This document shows, piece by piece, positions 1 through 6,336 of a stretch of DNA of 7,234 nt (within the stretch, counting starts at the first letter, position 1; each line of letters opens with the position of its first letter). Position numbers and translations under genes: made by a program. The DNA is from Flavobacteriales bacterium (GTDB lineage: Bacteria > Bacteroidota > Bacteroidia > Flavobacteriales_D > Crocinitomicaceae). The DNA is taken from contig CANHBA010000108.1 of the NCBI GenBank assembly GCA_947458985.1, positions 1 to 7,234 on the forward strand, given 5' to 3'. The notes beneath the pieces were generated by a model. It did no database searches. It saw only the letters and a program-made list of their open reading frames with translations, and was not told where the DNA came from.

Positions 1-35
1 CGAAACATAACGCAAAATAACAAAAAAGAAAGTAA

Positions 36-1445
36 ATGGAGCCTACCGAAGAAGCGTATATCCAAGCTCAGAAAGCAGCTTTGCAAGCAGGGCCTCCTGT
101 ACTTCAGGTTGTTAGGCCTTGTAGGCTAGGTGATGGTATCTTAACTTTTACGACTGAAGAACAGGAACGCCTGCGCAATGTGGCTGCTTCTTTCGATGAA
201 GCCATTCAGTTTTTCATTCCTGCATCCGGCTCTGGTTCCAGAATGTTTGCTTTTCTGGAAGAATTTTTAACGCAGTCTGGCTTGGAAGTCGCCGAACAAG
301 CCGAGAGGTTTTACAGTCGTTTGCCGGAATTTGCGCTATTTAGAAAGCTGCCCACCGCTATTCAGAATGCGTATCACGCAGGCACACTTACCCTTGCTGA
401 ACTCATTCAATTCTTACTTTATCCTACTGGGTTAAGTTATGCGAGTCAGCCAAAAGCACGCATTCCATTTCATATCCATGAGCCAGTTGTATTGAATGCT
501 TTTCAAGAACATTTGTCTCAAAATCAAGCTTTGACAAAAGGGCCAATTGCCTATCATTTTACGATTCAAGAAGAATTCAAGTCGGCTTTTTTAACAGACG
601 TGAATACTTTAAGCGCGCTTACTTCAATGACTTACGAAGTCACTTTTTCTAGTCAAGATAAAGCTACAGATGCTTATGTATTTGATGACCAACATCAAAT
701 AGTAAACGATACCAACGGACAACCGCTGCGCAGACCAGCAGGCCACGGTACGCTTTTGCAAAATTTGGAAGCCCTGAATGCCCAATACTTACTCGTCAAA
801 AACATCGACAACGTTCAGCATTTTTCTCAGAGACAGTTGAGTATTGAAAACTGGCAGTTTTTACTTGGTTTACAAATAGATGTTAGAAATGCTTTACGCG
901 GCTTTCTCAAGCACGAAGACCGCGAAGGTTTGTTGAATTGGAATGCACGCATGGGTATGTTTGCGCAAGAATCACTCATCTCTCTTACTACAAAAGAATG
1001 GAAAGACTTGCTCAATAGGCCTCTACGGGTTTGCGGAATGGTACGCAACAATGGCCAACCAGGTGGCGGACCATTTTATGTCGAGATCAATGGTGTGCTG
1101 AGCAAGCAAATCGTCGAAAAAGCACAGCTGACCAATCACCCCAGTGCCAGTCAGCTTTTGCTGCAAAGTGCTTATTTCAATCCTGTACTTATGGTTCTGA
1201 GTCCTTGCGACCTCCAAAATAAACCACAAGCACTTGAGCAGTTTACAGATCCATCTAGCTATTTTGTTGTCGACAAGAATCAGCGTGGGAAAGCGGTTCG
1301 TTTTATAGAGCAGCCAGGTCTTTGGAATGGCGCGATGGCGCATTGGAACACCTTATTTGTGGAGGTGCCTTCTGCAGCGTTTTCGCCGGTAAAAACTGTA
1401 CTTGATTTATTAGATTTCGCGCATCAAGCAAACAAAGGCGCTTAG
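36..1445 (+). CDS. DUF4301-family protein, possible nucleotidyltransferase-like enzyme
   Basis: A 469-residue soluble protein with no signal peptide or membrane segment. I recognise it as DUF4301, a Bacteroidota family with no established function. Family-like motifs in order are PASGSGSRMF (residues 62-71), RPAGHGTLLQNLEAL (233-247) followed by KNIDNVQ (255-261), CGMVRNNGQPGGGPF (333-347) and PGLWNGAMAHW (427-437). The first resembles the nucleotide-binding glycine loop of sugar nucleotidyltransferases. The PAGHG...NIDN pair resembles the PxGxG and DN metal-site motifs of UDP-sugar pyrophosphorylases. A nucleotidyl-transfer role on a sugar or similar substrate is therefore my inference, not a known function. 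The start is well fixed, because an in-frame TAA at 33-35 directly abuts the ATG. There is no Shine-Dalgarno sequence, only an A-rich leader. The Nfu gene follows after 33 bases on the same strand. Family assignment is fairly sure; the activity is not. Confidence 0.85.
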   Translation: MEPTEEAYIQAQKAALQAGPPVLQVVRPCRLGDGILTFTTEEQERLRNVAASFDEAIQFFIPASGSGSRMFAFLEEFLTQSGLEVAEQAERFYSRLPEFALFRKLPTAIQNAYHAGTLTLAELIQFLLYPTGLSYASQPKARIPFHIHEPVVLNAFQEHLSQNQALTKGPIAYHFTIQEEFKSAFLTDVNTLSALTSMTYEVTFSSQDKATDAYVFDDQHQIVNDTNGQPLRRPAGHGTLLQNLEALNAQYLLVKNIDNVQHFSQRQLSIENWQFLLGLQIDVRNALRGFLKHEDREGLLNWNARMGMFAQESLISLTTKEWKDLLNRPLRVCGMVRNNGQPGGGPFYVEINGVLSKQIVEKAQLTNHPSASQLLLQSAYFNPVLMVLSPCDLQNKPQALEQFTDPSSYFVVDKNQRGKAVRFIEQPGLWNGAMAHWNTLFVEVPSAAFSPVKTVLDLLDFAHQANKGA

Positions 1446-1449
1446 AATT

Positions 1450-1465
1450 GGTTACTTTTGTAACC
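1450..1465 (+). repeat. Perfect inverted repeat between DUF4301 gene and nfu
   Basis: GGTTAC, a TTTT loop and GTAACC form a perfect 6-bp stem with a 4-base loop. It begins four bases after the DUF4301 stop codon and ends 13 bases before the nfu start. The stem is too short and too A/T-rich for a convincing intrinsic terminator, and CCC rather than a T run follows it. It overlaps a promoter-like box, so it could be an operator-like site or chance. Confidence 0.4.
1453..1460 (+). promoter_or_regulatory. Candidate Bacteroidota -7 promoter box for nfu
   Basis: TACTTTTG fits the Bacteroidota sigma-70-type -7 consensus TAnnTTTG at every fixed position. Transcription would then begin near 1467, leaving a leader of about 12 bases before the nfu ATG at 1479. 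I see no good TTG-type -33 element at the expected distance upstream, in the end of the DUF4301 gene. The site is therefore weakly supported, and nfu may instead be transcribed from upstream. Confidence 0.3.
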
Positions 1466-1478
1466 CAAATCAAAAAGC

Positions 1479-2102
1479 ATGATACCCGTAACTGTTTACA
1501 GCGAAATGACGCCCAATCCTTCTACCATGAAGTTTGTGGCCAACAAATATCTTTTACCAACTGGCGCTTCCGTTGAATTTGAAAACAAAGCAGCAGCCAA
1601 AGGTTATTCTCCATTAGCCGAGGCCTTGTTCGACTTCCCTTTTGTATCAAAGGTTTTTATCGCAGTCAACTTCATTACCGTTGCCAAAACCGATAACGTT
1701 CCCTGGGATTTCATCACTATGGAGCTCCGCGAATTCATCCGCGAATGGATCGCCTTTGAAAAAGAAGTCCTCATCGCTATGCCGAGCCAAATTCATCTAG
1801 AAGAACAAGATCATTCTTCAGACCCTAGTGCGCCTCAACAAACAGCTAAACCCGTTTCCTTTGCGCCTTCTCCTCTAGACGACGCCATCATCGATCTACT
1901 CGATCAATACGTGCGCCCAGCAGTGGCCAACGACGGCGGTGCAATCGATTTTCTCGGTTTTGAGGACGGCAAAGTAACCGTTTTATTGAAAGGATCATGT
2001 TCAGGTTGCCCGTCTTCAACTGCAACGCTTAAGGGTGGAATCGAGAATTTACTCAAGCAACATATGCCAGAAGTAAAAGAAGTAGTGGCATTTAACGGGT
2101 AA
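1479..2102 (+). CDS. Nfu-type iron-sulfur cluster scaffold/carrier (NifU C-terminal domain protein)
   Basis: A 207-residue cytoplasmic protein that should hold a [4Fe-4S] cluster, probably at a dimer interface, and pass it to client apoproteins. Residues about 4-95 form an Nfu N-terminal domain with the typical opening TPNPSTMKFV (11-20). A polar, Pro/Gln/Ser-rich linker (about 105-132) follows, then a NifU-like C-terminal domain (about 133-205). The latter carries RPAVANDGGAIDF (146-158) and GSCSGCPSS (172-180), whose Cys174 and Cys177 form the cluster-binding CxxC. Both domains look complete and the length is usual for two-domain Nfu proteins of this phylum. An in-frame TAA at 1461-1463 makes the ATG at 1479 the first possible start, and it matches the usual family N-terminus. 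No isc or suf genes lie beside it. The family call is secure; the exact clients are unknown. Confidence 0.95.
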   Translation: MIPVTVYSEMTPNPSTMKFVANKYLLPTGASVEFENKAAAKGYSPLAEALFDFPFVSKVFIAVNFITVAKTDNVPWDFITMELREFIREWIAFEKEVLIAMPSQIHLEEQDHSSDPSAPQQTAKPVSFAPSPLDDAIIDLLDQYVRPAVANDGGAIDFLGFEDGKVTVLLKGSCSGCPSSTATLKGGIENLLKQHMPEVKEVVAFNG

Positions 2103-2110
2103 TTTCCCTA

Positions 2111-2127
2111 CACATAGGTGCTATGTG
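2111..2127 (+). terminator. Hairpin after nfu, possible weak terminator
   Basis: CACATAG, a GTG loop and CTATGTG form a perfect 7-bp stem starting eight bases after the nfu stop codon. T-rich sequence follows at 2131-2146, but it is interrupted and does not abut the stem. The stem is only about 43% G+C. A Rho-independent terminator is possible but weak; an RNA-stabilising 3' hairpin would fit equally well. Confidence 0.3.
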
Positions 2128-2150
2128 CGAATTTTACGTTATTTTTAGAT

Positions 2151-2184
2151 GAACAACTTTTTAAACTTGTTGTTTCTCAACAAG
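2151..2184 (+). promoter_or_regulatory. Two overlapping, mutually exclusive hairpins in the recQ leader
   Basis: CTTGTTG (2166-2172) pairs perfectly with CAACAAG (2178-2184) across a 5-base loop, ending four bases before the recQ ATG. The same GTTG bases can instead pair upstream, as AACAAC (2152-2157) with GTTGTT (2169-2174), with a possible extra G-U pair at 2151/2175. The two folds cannot coexist. The downstream fold would place the ribosome-binding region in a stem, so a control of RecQ translation is conceivable. No regulator or ligand is evident and the stems are short. Confidence 0.35.
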
Positions 2185-2188
2185 ACCT

Positions 2189-4378
2189 ATGTCGCTCATT
2201 ACACCTACATATCAACTCCAAGACGCCCTCAAAACCTATTTTGGTTACGATCATTTCAAAGGCGCCCAAAAAGAAATCATTGAAAACGTCTTGTCTGGTA
2301 AAAATACATTTGTCCTGATGCCAACCGGCGGGGGCAAGTCGCTTTGCTACCAATTGCCTTCACTGATCCTTCCAGGCACTTCTATTATTGTGTCGCCACT
2401 CATTGCACTCATGAAAAACCAAGTCGATGCCGTCAGAGGTTTTTCGCAAACAGGTCAGGTCGCACACTTCCTGAATTCATCCTTAACTAAGGCTGAAATC
2501 GCCCAAGTGAAGTCAGATGTATTAAGTGGGCAAACCAAAATGCTTTATGTAGCACCAGAGTCACTCACCAAGCAAGAAAACATCGATTTTTTGGCTGCGG
2601 TGCCCATTTCCTTTTTTGCCATTGATGAAGCACACTGTATTTCAGAATGGGGCCACGACTTCCGTCCGGAATACCGCCGCTTGCGCGAAATCTTCGAAAA
2701 AATATCGTCGGTTCCGATCATCGCATTAACCGCTACCGCCACACCAAAAGTGCAGCACGACATCCAGAAAAACCTCAATATGCTGGATGCCGATGTCTTC
2801 AAGTCGTCCTTCAATCGCGACAACCTTTATTACGAGATCCGACCGAAGCGCGAAGTAGAGAAGCAAATCATTCGCTACATCAAACAACACGAAGGCCAAA
2901 GCGGCATCATTTATTGCCTGAGCCGCAAAAAAGTTGAAGAAATCGCCGAGCTTTTACAAGTCAATGGCGTCAATGCCCTGCCTTATCACGCAGGCTTGGA
3001 CGCTACTTCACGCGCCCGACACCAAGACGCCTTTCTCATGGAAGAAGTCGAGGTCATTGTCGCTACGATCGCATTTGGAATGGGCATCGACAAACCAGAT
3101 GTGCGCTATGTCATCCACCACGACATCCCTAAGTCCATTGAAAGTTACTACCAAGAAACAGGTAGGGCAGGTCGAGACGGCGGCATTGGCGAATGCATTG
3201 CCTTTTACAGCTACAAAGACATCGAGAAACTCGAAAAATTCTTGCAAGGCAAAGCTGTCACCGAACAAGAAATCGGACGTCAGCTTTTGCATGAAATTGT
3301 TTCCTATTCAGAAACTTCGGTGTGTCGCCGCAAGTTTATCTTGCATTATTTTGGCGAAGAATTCAGCGAAGAAAACTGTCATGAAAAATGCGATAACTGC
3401 AAGCACCCGCAAGAGCGCATGGAAGGCGGCGAATACCTCAATTACCTCCTCCAAGCGGTAGTTGAGCTCGATCAAACGCAAAAATCAAAGCACTACTGTG
3501 CCTTTTTATCCGGGCACGTCAATGCCGATATCAAAGCGTACAAACACGATCAACTTCCGTTGTTTGCCATTGGCAAAGACCACGACGAACACTTCTGGAA
3601 CGCCGTTACGCGTCAGGCAGTAGTTGCGGGTTATCTCTATAAAGATGTCGAAACTTTCGGCACGCTCAAACTGACCTCCAAAGGCACTGACTTTTTAGCC
3701 AAACCCGGATCCTTCCTACTTTACAAACAACACGATTTCTCCAATACCGACGACGACGACATCGTCTTGAACCAGAAAGGTGCGGCTTTTGACGAAATCC
3801 TTTACACCCAATTACTCGAGCTGCGCAGAAAAGTAGCCAAACAAGCGGGTGTGCCACCATTCGTTGTTTTTCAAGAGCCATCGCTGCGCGATATGTGCTT
3901 GCAGTACCCGATAGACATCAACGAGCTAACGTCCATTCAAGGTGTAGGCATTGGCAAAGCACAGCGCTACGGAGCAGCATTCATCGAGCACATCGCGGCG
4001 CATGTAGCTGCCCATGAAATAGAACGCCTCCAAGACTTCGTCGTGAAATCCTTGATCAATAAATCAGGGGCCAAAGTGCAACTCATTCAAAATATCGACA
4101 GAAAACTACCACTAGAAGACATCGCTAAATCACAGGGCAAGTCTTTTGAGTCACTTTTAGAAGAACTCGAAACAGTCGTCAATTCCGGAACCAAACTCAA
4201 CATTGATTATTACTTAGCAGAGGTACTCGACACCGACAACCAAGAAGAGCTCATTGCTTATTTTATGGAGGCCGACTCCGATGACCTCATTACGGCTTAT
4301 CATGAGTTTGATGGTCTTTACAGCGAGGAAGAAATCAGGTTGGTCCGGATCAAGTTTTTGTCTGAATACGGCAATTGA
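2189..4378 (+). CDS. recQ: ATP-dependent DNA helicase RecQ
   Basis: A 729-residue cytoplasmic superfamily 2 helicase that unwinds DNA 3' to 5' in recombination and replication-fork repair. The sequence shows motif 0 (F18, F23, Q27), Walker A PTGGGKS (45-51), Walker B DEAH (146-149) with the RecQ aromatic-rich loop CISEWGHDFRP (150-160), motif III ALTATATP (179-186), IIYCLS (240-245), motif V ATIAFGMGIDKPDVR (292-306) and motif VI QETGRAGRDG (322-331). The zinc site is Cys379, Cys397, Cys401 and Cys404. A winged-helix RQC region (about 410-510) follows, then an acidic DDDD linker (521-524), an HRDC domain (about 534-610) and a C-terminal helical extension (about 615-729). This is longer than E. 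coli RecQ (about 610 residues) because of that extension. All catalytic motifs are intact. An in-frame TAA at 2162-2164 supports the ATG start, and no Shine-Dalgarno sequence is seen. It converges with the peptidase gene after 11 bases. Confidence 0.97.
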   Translation: MSLITPTYQLQDALKTYFGYDHFKGAQKEIIENVLSGKNTFVLMPTGGGKSLCYQLPSLILPGTSIIVSPLIALMKNQVDAVRGFSQTGQVAHFLNSSLTKAEIAQVKSDVLSGQTKMLYVAPESLTKQENIDFLAAVPISFFAIDEAHCISEWGHDFRPEYRRLREIFEKISSVPIIALTATATPKVQHDIQKNLNMLDADVFKSSFNRDNLYYEIRPKREVEKQIIRYIKQHEGQSGIIYCLSRKKVEEIAELLQVNGVNALPYHAGLDATSRARHQDAFLMEEVEVIVATIAFGMGIDKPDVRYVIHHDIPKSIESYYQETGRAGRDGGIGECIAFYSYKDIEKLEKFLQGKAVTEQEIGRQLLHEIVSYSETSVCRRKFILHYFGEEFSEENCHEKCDNCKHPQERMEGGEYLNYLLQAVVELDQTQKSKHYCAFLSGHVNADIKAYKHDQLPLFAIGKDHDEHFWNAVTRQAVVAGYLYKDVETFGTLKLTSKGTDFLAKPGSFLLYKQHDFSNTDDDDIVLNQKGAAFDEILYTQLLELRRKVAKQAGVPPFVVFQEPSLRDMCLQYPIDINELTSIQGVGIGKAQRYGAAFIEHIAAHVAAHEIERLQDFVVKSLINKSGAKVQLIQNIDRKLPLEDIAKSQGKSFESLLEELETVVNSGTKLNIDYYLAEVLDTDNQEELIAYFMEADSDDLITAYHEFDGLYSEEEIRLVRIKFLSEYGN

Positions 4379-4379
4379 T

Positions 4380-4389
4380 CTTTTAAAAG
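4380..4389. repeat. 10-bp palindrome filling the convergent recQ/peptidase gap
   Basis: CTTTTAAAAG is a perfect palindrome that occupies almost all of the 11 bases between the recQ TGA (4376-4378) and the peptidase TAG (complement of 4390-4392). It contains no G/C-rich stem and is unlikely to be a strong terminator by itself. I see no better terminator for either gene nearby. Confidence 0.35.
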
Positions 4390-6336
4390 CTACCTTTCTT
4401 GGAGTACCCGCCAAACAGACGTTCTGGTGACACTATGGTAATTGTTTTTCGCTTCATGAAAAATGCGGCGCGCTAATTTGAGGCCATTTGGCGTACTTGC
4501 GAGCGCTTCGTAAATTGGAAGGACGTATTTTCTGCGACCAATCTTCATTAAAAAGCGTTGGATATCTTTTTCAATTTGAAAAGCATAGTTGGTTTTGGCA
4601 GCCAATACAAACCAATCGCACAAAATTTCGCTGTTGTTGCTTTGGCTAAAATGCAATTGGCGGTCGAGGAGCCTCAGGCGAGTAGGTTTTGTTTGCACAG
4701 AAAGCGCTCTGATCAAAAGTTGCCATTCCTGAATGAGTTGGTCTTTATACTCAATTTGCAGCGTTTGCTTCACCTTTTTGCGCTTTCCGTTTTTGCGGAT
4801 CCATTTGTACTTGACTTTTGGCCCAAAAGGATTTTTACCTGTGTTGAACTCCATTGCGTAGGTAGAAATTTTTGCCAAACGGGGCGCAGAGATCTTGACG
4901 CAATTGCTCGGTAAACCTGGTTTGTAAATCCAGTCGCGGTAATTGAACTTAGACCCTGACGGTTTTAAAAGTTGCGTATTTAGGTAGTCGATGAACTGCT
5001 TTGCAGAAATGGTGCGAAATGCAAAACGTTGAAAGTAACTATTTAAAAACGCATCTAGTTTGTTTCGGCCCACTTCGGCTTCCAAGGATCTGAAGAAAAA
5101 CGCACCTTTGACATACGCGATATCGGACATCGCGATGTCGGGGTCGCGGTCGATGAGGTCGAGGTGGAGTTTGCTGTCTTGGAGCGTGCTGTCGGCGCGC
5201 ATTTCGGCAAGGGTTTGTTCGAGTTCGCCAAATTCAACCTGCGCCAATACATCGGCAATTTCTTTGCCTCTGAGCGCCTCCATGATGCGCTGTTCAAAAT
5301 AGACGGTAGTACCTTCGTTTAACCAGAGGTCGGACCAAGAGTTGTTGGTGACCAAATTACCCGACCAAGAATGCGCGAGTTCATGTGCCAATACGGAAAC
5401 CAAGCTTTTGTCGCCGGTAATGAGTGTTGGGTTGGCAAAGGTCAGCATTGGGTTTTCCATGCCGCCAAAAGGGAAAGAGTAGGGCAGCACCAAAACATCG
5501 TAGCGCCCCCATTGATAAGCACCATAAAGTTGTTCGGCAACGCGCATCATTTGTGGGAGGTCTTCAAATTCGTTGGAGCAGTCGGCGAGGAGTTCTTTTT
5601 CGGCGTATACACCACAATTGTGACCGAGGTCTTTGAATCCGATGTCTCCAACTGCCAGCGCAATCAGGTAGCTCGGGATGGGTTTGGTCATTTCAAAATG
5701 ATATTGTCCATTCTTGTGCAATGCAGTTGGATTTTTTGCACTCATGAGGGCAAGTAAGTCTTGAGGGACTTTGAGGTCGGCGCTGTAGGTAAGGCGGTTG
5801 GACGGGGAGTCTTGGATTGGGATCCAGGTTCGGGTCAGGATGGCCTGCCCTTGGGTGTATAAGAAAGGTTTGGTTTTGGAACTCGTGAGGGTGGTGTCTA
5901 GCCAGTCGAGCGCTGCCGATTGCTCGGTTGTTTGGTAATAAATATTAACGGCTGTTGTTTTGTTATCCACATTGACGAGTAAGGCCTGTCCAAAGATGCT
6001 GTCTTTGTCCATTGGACCTATGGTAAAATCGGTTTCTTTTTCTGCGCCTTTGTTGCCAAGAGTTACTTTTTGGATCAGTAGGCCTTTGATGTCAAAAATA
6101 GCGGTATCTGCGCCGCGGTTTTCCATTTGATGTCTGGCTACACCATAGATGGTTTGTGCGTTGAAATCTACTTCGAGGTCAAGGTGCAGGTGCTTGGTGT
6201 TGATTTGCGTTAAGTTGGCATAACTGTGGTCATCGTGGGTGCGCTGCCCAAGCTGTTCGGTAGCGCTGGGTTTTTTACTTGGAGCGTTGTTGCACGACCA
6301 AATCAATAACGGAAGTAAAAATAAAAGCCAGCGCAT
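4390..6336 (-). CDS. Lipoprotein M1 metallopeptidase, leukotriene-A4-hydrolase-like aminopeptidase
   Basis: A 648-residue zinc aminopeptidase predicted to remove N-terminal residues from peptides outside the cytoplasm. The N-terminus is a lipoprotein signal, MRWLLFLLPLLIWSC, with lipidated Cys15. An M1 N-terminal beta domain follows (about 40-235), with substrate-site YTQGQA at 160-165. The catalytic domain has the exopeptidase motif GGMEN (291-295) and zinc site HELAH (318-322) plus Glu341, the exact HExxH-x18-E spacing. DPDIAMSDIAYVKG (398-411) supplies the catalytic Tyr408. The end (about 535-648) resembles the LTA4H C-terminal helical domain, and Arg601 and Lys603 align with the human carboxylate-binding Arg563/Lys565. 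Oddities are Met403 where human LTA4H has Tyr378, and a very basic stretch at about 501-526. The residues after Cys15 (NNAPSKK) lack an acidic surface-export signal, so a periplasm-facing lipoprotein is my inference. The start overlaps the upstream stop as TAATG. Confidence 0.93.
   Translation of the reverse strand: MRWLLFLLPLLIWSCNNAPSKKPSATEQLGQRTHDDHSYANLTQINTKHLHLDLEVDFNAQTIYGVARHQMENRGADTAIFDIKGLLIQKVTLGNKGAEKETDFTIGPMDKDSIFGQALLVNVDNKTTAVNIYYQTTEQSAALDWLDTTLTSSKTKPFLYTQGQAILTRTWIPIQDSPSNRLTYSADLKVPQDLLALMSAKNPTALHKNGQYHFEMTKPIPSYLIALAVGDIGFKDLGHNCGVYAEKELLADCSNEFEDLPQMMRVAEQLYGAYQWGRYDVLVLPYSFPFGGMENPMLTFANPTLITGDKSLVSVLAHELAHSWSGNLVTNNSWSDLWLNEGTTVYFEQRIMEALRGKEIADVLAQVEFGELEQTLAEMRADSTLQDSKLHLDLIDRDPDIAMSDIAYVKGAFFFRSLEAEVGRNKLDAFLNSYFQRFAFRTISAKQFIDYLNTQLLKPSGSKFNYRDWIYKPGLPSNCVKISAPRLAKISTYAMEFNTGKNPFGPKVKYKWIRKNGKRKKVKQTLQIEYKDQLIQEWQLLIRALSVQTKPTRLRLLDRQLHFSQSNNSEILCDWFVLAAKTNYAFQIEKDIQRFLMKIGRRKYVLPIYEALASTPNGLKLARRIFHEAKNNYHSVTRTSVWRVLQER

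Noticed and set aside
1..35. A-rich leader before the DUF4301 gene, checked for a promoter and a ribosome binding site.
   Set aside because: Only 35 bases are visible. They contain no TAnnTTTG box or GGAGG-like sequence, and a promoter, if present, lies off the left edge.
1023..1343. A 106-codon open frame on the - strand opposite the DUF4301 gene.
   Set aside because: It overlaps conserved motifs of the DUF4301 protein and has no recognisable content of its own. There is no room for a separate gene.
2118..2318. A 66-codon open frame spanning the nfu-recQ gap and running into recQ.
   Set aside because: More than half of it overlaps recQ in another frame, its start sits in the loop of a hairpin, and the product shows no recognisable pattern.
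2934..3461. A 175-codon open frame on the + strand inside recQ.
   Set aside because: It is in another frame of a helicase with all motifs intact. Its product is Ser/Thr/Lys-rich with no recognisable domain, so it is a shadow frame.
5371..5757. A 128-codon open frame on the + strand opposite the M1 peptidase.
   Set aside because: It is antisense to the zinc-binding and GGMEN coding region, which is clearly under constraint on the other strand.
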